Shown here: positions 11,436 through 25,159 of the stretch, piece after piece
Position numbering within the stretch: position 1 is the first letter of the stretch
Layout of the letters: every line of letters begins with the position of its first letter
Assembly: GCF_030272615.1 (NCBI RefSeq)
Contig: NW_026729175.1
Span: 95,577-159,576 of the forward strand
DNA length: 64,000 nucleotides
DNA from: Cryptomeria japonica
Lineage: Eukaryota > Streptophyta > Pinopsida > Cupressales > Cupressaceae
Direction: 5' to 3'
Notes under the pieces: model-generated
Told to the model about the DNA's origin: nothing
Seen by the model: the letters and a program-made list of their open reading frames with translations, nothing else
Database searches by the model: none
Position numbers and translations under genes: made by a program

Positions 11436-11830
11436 AAAATGAGGTTCTAAGAGTGCGCGATGTACATCAAAATTGTATTTTGACACTACCAACTCTGGAA
11501 TTGAGACTTGTGTCTTGAAACTTTATTTTGCCTCCAAACACTAATTTTTATGCTCCAAAACTGAGGATTTTGAGGGACAACCTCTTAAATGAGGTTCTAA
11601 GAACACTATGTTTGTCAAAATCATTTTTTTACGCTATCAGCTTGAGAATTGGGACTTGTGTCTTGAAACCTTGTTGTGCCTTTAAACATTGATTTTGATG
11701 TTTTGAAACTGGAGCTTTCGAGCCACATGCTCCGAAAAGAGGTTCTAAGAGCACGATGTGCATCAAAATCACGTTTTGACACTACAGGCTTTGGAATAGG
11801 GACTTGCGTCTTGAAAGCTTGTCATGCCTC
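11436..11830 (-). repeat. Short inverted satellite block
   Basis: Only about 395 bp, under three monomers, in - orientation between two + blocks. The left junction joins M7(+) to the reverse of the M1/M2 boundary, with the text CAAAA compatible with both partners. The right junction joins antisense M6 (GAAAGCTTGTCATGCCTCC) to a + monomer at GATTTTGGAACATC. This is the smallest inversion in the window. Confidence 0.92.
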
Positions 11831-14800
11831 CGATTTTGGAACATCAAAAATATTGTTTGGAGGCACAACAAGGTTTCAAGATGCAAGTCCTGATTCTCAT
11901 GCTGGTAGCATCAAAATTCAATTTTGATGCACATCGTTCTCTTAGAACCTTGTTTCGAAGCTTGCACCTCGAACGCCCCGGTTTCAGAATATCAAAATTG
12001 GTGTTTGGAGGCACAAGAAGGTTTCAAGATGCAAGTCGCGATTCCAGAGCTGGTAGTGTCAGATTGCTATTTTGAAGCACATTGTGCTCTTAGAACCTTA
12101 TTTAGGAGCTTGTCCCTAGAAAGCCATGGTTTGGGACCATCAAAATTGATATTTGGAGGCACAAGGTTGCAAGACGCAAAAGCCCCATTTTTGGAGCAAC
12201 AAAATTGTTGTTTGGATGCACAACAAGGTTTCAAGATGCAAATCATTATTCTAGGACACAAAAAGCTTTCAAGATGCAAGTCCCTATTCTGGAGCCTGTA
12301 GTGTCAAAACGTTATTTTGATGCACATCATGCTCTTAGAACCTCGTTTCGGAGCGTGTGGCTTGAAAGCTCAAGTTTCAAAACATCAAAATCAATGTTTA
12401 AAGGCACAACGAGGTTTCAAGATACAAGTCCTGATTCTCAAGCTGATAGCGTCAAAACACGATTTTGACAAACATGGTGTTCTTAGAACCTCATTTCGGA
12501 GGTTGTGCCTCAAAAGCCTTGTTTTTGGAGCATAAAAATTAGTGTTTGGAGGCACAACAAGGTTTCAAGACACAAGTACCAATTCCAGAGTTGGTACTTT
12601 GAGAACCTCATTTTGGAGCGTTTGCCTTGAAAGCCCTCATATTGGAACATCAAAATCAGTGTTTCGAAGCACAACAAAGTTTCAAGAAGCAAGTCCCTAT
12701 TCCGGAGCCTGCAATTTCAAAACGTGATTTTGATGCACATCGTACTCATAGAACCTCATTTTGGAGCGTCTGTCTCGAAAGCTCCAGTTTCAAAACATCA
12801 AAATCAATGTTTAAAGGCACAACAAGGTTTCAAGACACAACTCCCGATTCTCAAGCTACTAGAATCAAAACATGGTGTTCTTAGAACCTCATTTCGAAGG
12901 TTGTGCCTCAAAAGCTTCATTTTTGGAGCATAAAAATTAGTGTTTGGATGCAAAACAAGGTTTCAAGACACAAGTCCCAATTCCAGAGTCGGTAGCGTAA
13001 AAACGCAATTTTTATGTACATCGTGCTCTTAGAACCTCATTTCGGAGCTTGTGGGGATTTTGGAACATCAAAATGAGTGTTTGGAGGCACAACAAGGTTT
13101 AAAGAAGCAAGTCCCTATTCCAGAGCCTGTAGCGTCAAAATTCCATTTTGACGCACATCATTCTCTTAGAAGCTCATTTCGGAGCTTGTGTCTCGAAAGA
13201 CCCAATTTTGGAGCGTAAAAATCAATGTTTCAAGGCACAACAAGATTTCAAGATGCAAGTCGCAATTCTAGAGTCAATAGCATCAAAATCTAATTTTGGC
13301 ACACATCATGCTCTTAGAACCTCATTTCGAAGCTTGAGCCTCGAAAGCCCCAGTTTCAGAGCATCAAAATCAGTGTTTTGAGGCACAAGGTTTCAAGATG
13401 CAAGACCCGATTCTAGAGCTAGTAGTATCAAAATTCAATTTTGTTGCACATTGTGCTCTTAGAACCCTTTATAAGAAATTGTGCATCAAAACCCCAGTTT
13501 TGGAGCATCAAAATCGATGTTTGGAGGCACAACAAGGTTTCAATATGCAAGTCCTGATTCTGGAGCCGGTAGCATCAAAATTTGATTTTGACACACATCG
13601 TACTCTTAGAACCTTATTTTGGAGCTTATTCCTCAGAATCTTTCGTTTCGAAGCATCATAATTGGTGTTTGGAGGCAGAACAAGCTTTCGAGACGCAAGT
13701 CCCTATTCTGGAGCCTGTAGTGTCAAAACGTGGTTTTGATGCACATCGTGCTCTTAGAACCTTGTTTCGGAGTGTGTGGCAACAAAGCTCCAGTTTCAAA
13801 ACGTCAGAATCAATGTTTCAAGACACAAGTCCCAATTCTCAAGCTGATAGCGTCCAAACACGATTTTGACAAACATGGTGTTCTTAGGAGCTCATTTCGG
13901 TGGTTGTGCCTCAAACTCTTCATTTTTGGAGCATAAAAATTAGTGTTTGGAGGAACAACAAGGTTTCAAGACACAAGTTCCAATTCCAGAGTCGGTAGCA
14001 TCAAAACGCAATTTTTATGTACATCATACTCTTAGAACCTCATTTCGGTGCTTGTGCCTTGAAAGCCCTGATTTTGGAACATCAAAATTAGTGTTTGGAA
14101 GCAAAACAAATTTTTAAGAAGCAAGTCCCTATTCCAAAGCCTGTAGGGTCAAATTTCCATTTTGACGCACATCATTCTCTTAGAAGCTCATTTCGGAGCT
14201 TGTGCCTCGAAAGCCCCGATTTTTAGCATCAAAATCAGTGTTTTGACGCACAACAAGGTTTCAAGATGCAAGCCCCTATTCTACAGCTAGTAGCATCAAA
14301 ATTCAATTTTGGTGTACATTGTGTTCTTAGAACCCTGTTTTAGAAATTGTGCCTCAAAAGCCCCAGTTTTGGAGAATCAAAATCAATGTTTGGTGGCACA
14401 ACAAGGTTTCAAGACGCAAGTCCCTATTCTGGAGCCTGTAGTATCAAAACATGATTTTGATGCACATCATGCTCTTAGAACCTCGTTTCACAGCGTGTGG
14501 CTTGAAAGCTCCAGTTTCAAAACATCAAAATCAATGTTTAAAGGCACAACAAGGTTTCAAGACACAAGTCTGGATTCTCAAGCTGATAGCATCAAAACAT
14601 GATTTTGACAAACATGGTGTTCTTAGAACCTCATTTCAGAGGTTGTTCTTCAAAAGCCTCATTTTTAGAAAATAAAATTTAGTTTTTGGAGGCACCACAA
14701 GGTTTCAAGACACAAGTCCCAATTCCAGAGTTGGTAGCATCAAAACGCAACTTTGATATACATCATGCTCTTAGAACCTCATTCCAGAGCTTGTGCCTTG

Positions 14801-17800
14801 AAAGCTTTGATTTTGGAACATCAAAATCAGTGTTTGGAGGCACAACAAGGTTTCAAAAAGAAAGTCCCAATTCTAGAGCCTGTAGCGTCAAAATTGGTGT
14901 TTGGAGGCACAATAAGCTTCCAAGATGCAAGTCCCTATTCCGGAGCCTGTAGTGTTAAAACGTGATTTTGATGCACATCGTGCTCTTAGAACCTCGTTTT
15001 GGAGTGTGTGGGTCGAAAGCTCCAGTTTCAAAACATCAAAATCAATGTTTAAAGGCACAACAAGGTTTCAAGATACAAGTCCCGATTCTCAAGCTGATAG
15101 CGTCAAAACATGATTTTGACAAACATGGTGTTCTTAGAACCCCATTTCAAAGGTTGTGCCTCAAAAGCCTCATTTTTGGAGCATAAAAATTAGTGTTTGG
15201 AGGCACAATAAGGTTTCAAGACACAAGTCTCAATTCCAAATTCATTAGCGTCAAAACGCAATTTTTATGTACATCATGCTCCTAGAACCTCATTTCGGAG
15301 CTTGTGCCTTGAAAGCCCTAATTTTGGAACATCAAAATCAATGTTTGGAGGCACAACAAGGTTTCAAGAAGCAAGTCCCTATTTCGGAGCCTGGAATTTT
15401 GACGCACATCATTCTCTTAGAAGCTCATTGCGGAGCTTGTGCCTAGAAAGACCCAGTTTTGGAGCATCAAAATCAATGTTTGGAGGCACAACAAGGTTTC
15501 AAGATGCAAGTCCTGGTTCTAGAGTCAATATCATCAAAATCTGATTTTGGCGCACATCGTGCTCTTGGAACCTCATGTCAAAGCTTGTGCCTCGAAAGCC
15601 CGGGTTTCAAAGAATCAAAATCAATGTTTTGAGGCACAACAAGGTTTCAAGATGCAAGCCCAGATTCTAGAGCCAGTTTTATAAAAATTCAATTTTGATG
15701 CACATTGTGCTCTTAGAACCCAGTTTTGGAGCATCAAAATTGATGTTTTGAAGCACAACAAGGTTTCAAGATGCAAGTCCTGATTCTGGAGCCGATAGCA
15801 TCAAAATTTGATTTTCATGCACATCATGCTTTTAGAACCTTGTTTTGGATCTTATGCCTCAATCTTCGGTTTTGAATCTTCAAAATTGGTGTTTGGAGGC
15901 ACACAAGCTTTCAAGACGCAAGTCCCTATTCCGGAGCCTGTAGTGTCAAAACGTTATTTTGAAACACATCATGCTCTTAGAACCTCGTTTCAAAGCGTGT
16001 GGCTCAAAAGCTCCAATTTCAAAACATCAAAATAAATGTTTAAAGGTACCACAAGGTTTCAAGACACAAGTCCCAATTCCAGAGTTGGTAGAGTCAAAAC
16101 GCAAGTTTGAAGTACATCGTGCTCTTAGAACCTCATTCCAGAGCTTGTGCCTTAAAAGCTTTGATTTTGACGCACATCAACAAGGTTTCAAGATGCAAGT
16201 CCCGATTCTAGAGTAAATAGAGTCAAAATCTAATTTTGGCGCACATCAACATCGTGCTCTTAAAACCTCATTTCGAAGCTTGTGCCTCAAAAGCCCCGGT
16301 TTTGGAGCATCAAAATCAGTATTTTGAGGCACAAGAAGGTTGCAAGATGCAAGTCTTGATTCTGGAGCAAGTAGCATCAAAATTTGATTTTGACGCACAT
16401 TGTGATCTTAGAACCTTATTTTGAACCTTATGCCTCAAAATCTTTAGTTTCGAAGCATCAAAATTGGTGTTTGGAGACACAACAAGCTTTCAAGACGCAA
16501 GTATCTATTCAGGAGCTTGTAGTGTCAAAATGTGATTTTGATGCACATCTAGCTCTTAGAACCTCATTTCGGAGCGTGTGGCTCAAAACCTCTTGTTTCA
16601 AAACATCAAAATCAATGTTTAAATGCACAACAAGGTTTCAAGACACAAGTCCCGATTCTCAAGCTCATAGCGTCAAAACATGATTTTCACGAACATGGTG
16701 TTCTTAGAACCTCATTTCGAAGCTTTTGCCTTGAAAGCCCTGATTTTGGAACATTAAAATGATTGTTTTGAGGCACAACAATGTTTCAAAAAGCAAGTCC
16801 CTATTCCAGATCCTATAGCGTCAAAATTCCATTTAGACGCACGCACATCATTCTCTTAGAAGTTCATTTCGGAGCTTGTGCCTCGAAAGAACCAGTTTTG
16901 GAGCATGAAAATCAATGTTTGGAGGCACAACAAGGTTTCAAGATGTAAGTCCTGATTCTAGAGTCAATAGCGTCAAAATCTGATTTTGGGGCACATCTTG
17001 CTCTTAGAACCTTATTTCAAAGCTTGCGCCTTGAAATCCTCGGTTCGGAGCATCAAAATCAACGTTTTGAGGCACAACAAGATGCAGTCCCTATTTCAGA
17101 GCCTGTAGTGGGAAAACATGATTTTGATGCACATCATGCTCACCTCGTTTCGGAGCGTGTGGTTTAAAATGTCCAGTTTCAAAACATCAAAATCAATGTT
17201 TAAAGGCACAACAAGATTTCAAGACACAAGTCTCGATTCTCAAGCTGATAGCGTCAAAACATGATTTTGACAAACATGGTGTTCTTAGAACCTCATTTCG
17301 GAGGTTGTGCCTCAAACTCCTCATTTTTGGAGCATCAAAATCAATGTTTGGAGCTCATTTCCGAGCTTGTGCCTTGAAAGACCCAGTTTTGGAGCATCAA
17401 AATCAATGTTTGGAGGCACAACAAGGTTTCAAGATGCAAGTCCTGATTATAGAGTCAATAGCGTCAAAATTTGGTTTTGGCGCACATTGTGCTCAAATTA
17501 GTGTTTTGAGGCACAACAAGGTTTCAAGATGCAAGCCTCGATTCTGGAGCCTTTATTGTCAAAACGTGATTTTGAAGCACATCGTGCTCTTCGAACCTCA
17601 TTTCGGAGCGTGTGGCTCCAAAGGTCCATTTTCAAAACATCAAAATCAATATTTAAAGGCATAACAAGGTTTCAAGACTCAAGTCCCTATTCTCAAGCTG
17701 ATGGTGTCAAAACACGATTTTGACAAACATGGTGTTCTTAGAACCTCATTTCGGAGGTTGTGTTTCAAAAGCCTCATTTTTGGAGAATAAAAATTAGTGT

Positions 17801-18345
17801 TTGGAGGCACGACAAGGTTTCAAGACAAAAGTCCCAGTTCCAAAGTCGATAGCGTCAAAACGCAATTTTGATGTATATCGTGCTCTTAGAACCTCATTTC
17901 AGAGCTTGTGCCTTGAAAGCCCTGATTTTGGAACATAAAAATTAGTGTTTGGAGGTACAACAAGGTTTCAAGAAACAAGTCCCTATTCCGGAGCCTGTAG
18001 CGTCAAAATTCCATTTTGATGCACATCATTCTCTTAGAAGCTCATTTCAGAACTTGTGTCTTGAAAGACCTAGTTTTGGAGCGTCAAAATCAATGTTTCG
18101 AGGCACAACAAGGTTTCAAGATGCAAGCCCCGATTCTATATCTAGTAACATCAAAATTCAATTTTGATCCACATTGTGCTCGTAGAACCTTGTTTTAGAA
18201 ATTGTGCCTCAAAAGCCCGAGTTTTGGAGCATCAAAATCGATGTTTGGAGGCACAACAAGGTTTCAAGATGCAAGTCCCGATTCTCAAGTTGATAGAATC
18301 AAAACACGATTATGGAGCCAGTAGCATCAAAATTTGATTTTGACG
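11831..18345 (+). repeat. 148-bp satellite array, + orientation
   Basis: 6.5 kb + block, starting with a B1-B2-B3 cassette (11831-12180) that matches the cassette at 8600-9100 in inverted orientation. It includes a 7-mer unit with small internal deletions (about 12900-13902) and several shortened higher-order units, such as M1-M2-M7 at 12500-12900. At 17255-17590 it carries chimeric monomer joints shared with 9510-9850 and 63170-63390. No gene. Confidence 0.95.
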
Positions 18346-19710
18346 AGCAGGATGTGTGCCAAAATCAGATTTTGACGCTTTTGACTCAAGAATCAGGACT
18401 TGCATCTGGAAACCCTATTCCAAAACTGGGTCTTTCGAGGCAGAAGCTCTGAAATGAGCTTTTAAGAGAATGATGTGAGTGAAAATGAAATTTTGACCCT
18501 ACAGGCTCCAGAATAGAAACTTGCTTGTTGAAACCTTGTTGTGCTTCCAAACACTGATTTTGATGTTCCAAAATAGGGCTTTCAAGGCACAAGCTCCGAA
18601 ATGAGGTTCTAAGAGCACGATGTACATCAAAATTATGTTTTGACGTTACCAACTTTGGAATTGGGACTTGTGTCTTGAAACCTTGTTGTGTCTCCAAACA
18701 CTAATTTTTATGCTCCAAAAATGATGATTTTGAGGCACAACCTCCGAAATGAGGTTCTAAGAACACTATATTTGTCAAAATCTTGTTTTGACGCTATCAG
18801 CTTGACAATCGAGACTTGTATCTTGAAACCTTGTTGTGCCTTTAAACATTGATTTTGATGTTTTGAAACTGGAGCTTTCAAGCCACACACTGCGAAACGA
18901 GGTTCTAAGAGCACGATGCACATCAAAATCACGTTTCGACACTACAGGCTCCAAAATAGGGACTTTCGTCTTGAATGCTTGTTGTGCCTCCAAAGACCAA
19001 TTTTGATGCTTTGAAACATTGTTGTGCCTGCAAACATCGATTTTGATTCTCCAAACCTGGGGCTTTTGAGGCACAATTTCTAAAATAGGGTTCTAAGAGC
19101 ACAATATGAATCAAAATTGAATTTTGATGCTACTGGCTCTAGAATTGGGGCTTGCATCTTGAAACGTTGTTGTGCCAAACAACAATAATTTTGATGCTCC
19201 GAAACCGGGGCTTTCGAGGCACAAGCTTTGAAATGAGGTTCTAAGAGCATGATGTACGCGAAAATCAGATTTTGCCGCTATTGACTCTAGAATCAGGACT
19301 TCAATCTTGAAACCTTGTTGTGCCTACAAACATTGATTTTGATGCTACCGGCTCTAGAATCGGGGCTTCCATCTTGAAACCTTGTTGTTCCTCCAAACAT
19401 TGGTTTTGATGCTCAAAAACTGGGTCTTTCGAGGCACAAGCTCCGAAATGAGCTTCTAAGAGAATGATGTGTGTCAAAATGGAATTTTGATGCTACAGGC
19501 TCTAGAATAGGGACTTGATAATTTAAACCTTGTTGTGCCTCCAAACACTAATTTTCATGTTCCAAAATCAGGGCTTTCAAGGCACAAGCTCTGAAATGAG
19601 GTTCTAAGAGCACGATGTACATCAAAATTGTGATTTGACGCTATCGACTCTAGAATTGGGACTTGTGTCTTGAAACATTGTTGTGCCTCCAAAGACTAAT
19701 TTTTATGCTC
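18346..19710 (-). repeat. 148-bp satellite array, - orientation
   Basis: 1.36 kb inverted block. Its first about 0.77 kb is the inverted partner of 3180-4120, sharing rare variants: TTTCCAGATGCAAG, GAGTCAAAAGC, and an M2 lacking part of CCTGATTTTGG. The right junction near 19710 joins two M1 monomers head to head within about 20 bp of the same monomer coordinate. No gene. Confidence 0.93.
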
Positions 19711-22700
19711 AAAAGCCTCATGTTTGGAGCTTGTGCCTTGAAAACCCTAATTTTGGAACATCAAAATCATTGTTTGGAGGCACAATAAGGTTTCAAGATG
19801 CATGTCGCGATTCTCGTGTTGGTAGCATCAAAATTTGATTTTGATGCACATCGTTCTTTTAGAACCTTGTTTCAAAGCTTGCACCTCAAACACCTCGGTT
19901 TCAGAACATCAAAATTGGTGTTTGGAGGCACAACAAGGTTTCAAGTTGCAAGTCCCAATTCTAGAGCCAGTAGTGTCAAAATGCGATTTTGAAGGAAATT
20001 GTGCTCTTAGAACCTTATTTAGGAGCTTGTCCCTTGAAAGCCCCGGTTAGGGAGCATCAAAATTGGTGTTTGGAGGCACAAGGTTGAAAGAAGCAAGTCG
20101 CGATTTCGGAGGCGGCAGCGTAAAAACGTGATTTTGACGTACATGGTATTCTTAGAGCATCGTTTGCGGAGCTTGTGCATTGAAAGCCCCAATTTTTAAA
20201 CATCGAAATCAGTGTTTGGAGGCACAACAAGGTTTCAAGATGCAAGTCTCGATTCTAGAGTCAATAGCGTTAAAATCTGATTTTGGTGCACATCGTGCTC
20301 TTCGATCCTCATTTCGAAGCTTGTGCCTCGAAAGCCCCGGTTTCAGAGCATCAAAATCAATGTTTTTTGGCACAACAAGGTTTCATGATGCAAGCCTCGA
20401 TTCTAGAGCCAGTAGAATCAAAATTCAATTTTGATTTACATTGTTCTCTTAGAACCCTGTTTTAGAAATTGTGCCTCAAAAGCCCCAGTTTTGGATCATC
20501 AAAATCAATGTTTGGAGGCACAATAAGGTTTCAAGATGCAAGTCCTGATTCTAGAGCCGGTAGCATCAAAATTTGATTTTTAGGCACATCATGCTCTTAG
20601 AACCTTGTTTTGGAGCTTATGCCTTAAAATATTTGGTTTCAAGATAGAAGTCTTGATTCTCAAGCTGATAGCGTCAAAACATGATTTTGACAAACATCGT
20701 GTTCTTAGAACCTCATTTCGGAAGTTGTGCCTCAAAAGCCTCGTTTTTGGAGCATAAAAATTAGTGTTTGGAGGCACAACAAGGTTTCAAGACACAAGTC
20801 CAAATTCAATTTTGATGCACGTTGTGCTCTTAGAACCTTGTTTTAGAAATTGTGCCTCAAAAGCCCCAGTTTTGGAGCATCAAAATCGATGTTTGGAGGG
20901 ACAACAAGGTTTCAAGATGCAAGTCCTTATTCTGGAGCTGGTAGCGTCAAAATTTGATTTTAACGCACATCATGCTCTTAGAACCTTGTTTTGAGCTTAT
21001 CCCTCAAAATCTTTGGTTTTGAAACATAGAAATTGGTGTTTGGAGGCAGAACAAGCTTTCAAGACACAAGTCCCTATTTCGGAGCATGTAGTGTCAAAAC
21101 ATGATTTTGAGGCACATCATGCTCTTAGAACCTCATTTCGAAGCATGTGGCTCAAATGCTCTAGTTTCAAAACATCAAAAAGAATGTTTAAAAGGCACAA
21201 CCAGGTTTCAAGACACAAGTCCTGATTCTCAAGATTGGAGCATAAAAACACGATTTGTACAAACATGGCGTTCTTAGAACCTGATTTTAGAGGTTGTGCC
21301 TCAAAAGCCTCATGTTTGGAGCATAAAAATTAGTGTTTGGAGGCACAACAAATTTTCAAGGCACAAGTCCCAAATCCAGAGTCGGTAGCGTCAAAACGCA
21401 ATTTTGATGTACATCGTGCTCTTAGAACCTCATTACGGAGCTTGTGCCTTGAAATCCCCAGTTTTGGAGTATCAAAATCAGTGTTTTGATGCACAACAAG
21501 GTTTCAAGATGCGAGCCACGATTCTAGAGCTTGCAACATCAAAATTCAATTTTGATCCACATTGTGCTCTAATAACCCTGTTTTGGAGCATCAAAATCGA
21601 TGTTTGGAGGCACAAAAAGGTTTCAAGATGCAATTGTTGATTCTGGAGCCAGTGGTGTCAAAATTTGATTTTGACGCACATCGTGGTCTTAGAACCTTGT
21701 TTTGAAGCATCAAAATTGGCGTTCGGAGGCAGAACAAGCTTTCAAGATGCAAGTCCCTATTCCGGAGCCTGTAGTGTCAAAATGTTATTTTGATTCACAT
21801 TGTGCTCTTAGAACCTCATTTCAGAGCATGTGGCTCGAAAGCTCCAGTTTCAAAACATGAAAATCAATGTTTAAAGGCACAATAAGGTTTCACGACACAA
21901 GTCCTGATTCTCAAAATGATAGCGTCAAAACACAATTTTGACAAACATGGTGTTCTTAGAACCTCATTTCGGAGGTTGTGCCTCAAAAGCCTCGTTTTTG
22001 GAGCATAAAAATTAGTGTTTGGAGGCACAATAAGGTTTCAAGACACAAGTCCCAATTCTACAATCAGTAGCGTCAAAACGCAATTTTGATGTACATTGTG
22101 CTCTTAGAACCTCATTTCGGAGCTTGTGTCTTGGAAGCCCTGATTTCGCAACATCAAAATTATTGTTTGGAGGCACAACAAGGTTTCAAGATGCAAGTCC
22201 CGATTCTCGTGCCGGTAGCATCAAAATTCAATTTTGATGCACATCGTTCTCTTAGAACCTTCTTTCAAAGCTTGCACCCCGAACGCCCCGGTTTCAGAAT
22301 ATCAAAATTGGTGTTTGGAGGCACAATAAGGTTTCAAGATGCAAGTCCCAATTCCAGAGCCGGTAGTGTCAAAATGCGATTTTGAAGCACATCGTGCTCT
22401 TAGAACCTTATTTAGGAGCTTGTCCCTAGAAAGCCCGGGTTTTCGAGCACCAAAATTGGTATTTGGAGGCACAAGGTTGTAAGACACAAGTCGCGATTTC
22501 GGAGCTGGTAGCATCAAAACGTGATTTTGATGCACATGGTGCTCTTAGAACCTCGTTTACGGAGCTTGTGCCTTGAAAGCTCTAGTTTCAAAACATCAAA
22601 ATTAATGTTTAAAGCCATAACAAGGTTTCAAGACACAAGTCCTGATTCTCAAGCTGATAGCGTCAAAACACGATTTTGACAAATATGGTGCTCTTAGAGC

Positions 22701-25159
22701 CTCATTTCAGGCCTCAAAAGCCTCGTTTTTGGAGTATAAAAAAATAGTGTTTGGAGGCACAACAAGGTTTCAAGACGCAAGTCCCATTTGCAGAATCGGT
22801 AGCGTCAAAACGCAATTTTGATGTACATCGTGCTCTTAGAACCTCATTTCTAAGATTGTGCCTTGAAAGCCCTGATTTTGGAACATGAAAATCAATGTTT
22901 GGAGGCACAACAAGGTTTCAAGAAGCAAGTCCCTATTCTGGAGCCTGTAGCATCAAAACTCTATTTTGACGCACATCATTCTCTTAGAAGCTCATTTCGG
23001 AGCTTGTGCCTATAAAGACCCAGTTTTTGAAAATCAATGTTTGGAGGCATAGCAAGGTTTCAACATGTAAGTACTGATTTTAGAGTCAATATCATCAAAA
23101 TCAAATTTTGGCGCACATCATGCTCTTAGAACCTCATTTCAAAGCATCAAAATCAGTGTTTTGAGGAAGAACAAGGTTTCAAGATGCAAGCCCCGATTCA
23201 AGAGCCGGCAGCATCAAAATTCAAGTTTGATGCACATTGTGCTCTTAGAACCCTATTTTAGAAATTGTGCCTCAAAAGCCCTAGTTTTGGTGCATCAAAA
23301 TAGATGTTTGGAGGCACAACAAGGTTTCAAGATGCAAGTCCTGATTCTAGAGCCGGTAGCATCAAAATTTGATTTTGACACACATCGTGTTCTTAGAACC
23401 TTGTTTTGGAGCTTATGCCTCAAAATTTTCAGTTTCGAAGCATCAAAATTGGTGTTTGGAGGCACAACAAGTTTTGAAGACGCAAGTCCCTATTCCAGAG
23501 CCTGTAGTGCTCTTAGAACCTCATTTCAGAGCGTGTGGCTTGAAAGCTCCAGTTACAAAACATCAAAATAAATGTTTAAAGGCACAACAAGGTTTCAAGA
23601 GGGAAATCCCGATTCTCAAGCTGATAGCGTCAAAACACCATTTTGACAAACATGGTGTTCTTAGAACCCCATTTCAGAGGTTGTGCCTCAAAAGCCTCCT
23701 TTTTTTGGAGCATAAAATTAGAGTTTGGAGGCACAACAATGTTTCAAGTTACAAGTCCCAATTCTAGAGTCGGTAGCATCAAAGTGCAATTTTAATGTAC
23801 ATCAAAATCTGATTTTGGTGCACATCGTGCTCTTAGAACCTCATTTCAAAGCTTGTGCCTCGAAAGCCCCAATTTTGGAGCATCAAAATCATTGTTTCGA
23901 GGCACAACAAGGTTTCAAGATGCAAGCCCTGATTCTAGAGCCAGTATCATCAAAATTCAATTTTGATGCACATTGTGCTCTTAGAACCCTATTTTGGAAA
24001 TTGTGCCTCAAAAGCCCCAATTTTGGAGCATCAAAATCGATGTTTCGAGGCACAACAAATTTTCAAGATGCAAGTCTCGATTCTAGAGTCAATAGCGTCA
24101 AAATCTGATTTTGGTGCACATCGTGCTCTTAGAACCTCATTTCGAAGCTTGTGCCTGGAAAGCCCCGGTTTCAAAGCATCAAAATTAGTGTTTCAAGGCA
24201 CAACAAGGTTTCAAGATGCAAGCCCCGATTCTAGAGCCAGTAGCATCAAAATTGTTGCACATTGTGCTCTTAGACCCCTATTTTAGAAATTGTGCCTCAA
24301 AAGCCCCAGTTTTGGAGCATCAAAATCGATGTTTGGTGGCACAACAAGGTTTAAAGATGCAAGTCCTACTTCTGGAGCCGGTAGCGTCAAAATTTGATTT
24401 TGACGCACATTGTTCTCTTAGAACCTTGTTTTGGAGCTTATGCCTCAAAATCTTTGGTTTTGAAACATCAAAATTGGTGTTTGGAGGCACAAGAAGCTTT
24501 CAAGACGCAAGTCCCTATTCTAGAGCCTGTAATGTCAAAACATGATTTTGATGCACATCATGCTCTTAGAATCTCATTCGCAATGTGTCGCTCAAAAGCT
24601 CCAGTTTCAAAACATCAAAATCAATGTTTAAAGGCACAACAAGGTTTCAATACACAAGTCTCAATTATCAAGCTGATAGCGTCAAAACACGATTTTGACA
24701 AACATGGTGTTCTTAGAACCTTATTTTGGAGGTTGTCCCTCAAAAGCCTCATTTTTGGAGCATAAAAATTAGTGTTTGGACGCACAACAAGGTTTCAGGA
24801 CACAAGTCCCAATTCCAGAGTCGGTAGCGTCAAAATTCAATTTTGATGTACATCATGCTCTTAGAATGTCATTTTAGAGCTTGTGCCTTGAAATCCCCGA
24901 TTGTAGAGCCAGTAGCATCAAAATTCAATTTTGATTCACATTGTCCTCTTAGAACCCTATTTTAGAAATTGTGCCTCAAAAGCCCCAGTTTTGGAGCATC
25001 AAAATCGATGTTTGGAGGCACAACAAGGTTTCAAGACACAAGTCCCAATTCCAGAGTCGGTAGCATCAAAACACAATTTTGATGTACATTATGTTCTTAA
25101 AACCTCATTTCAGAGCTTGTGCCTTGAAAGCCTTGATTTTGGAACATCGAAATCAAAAT

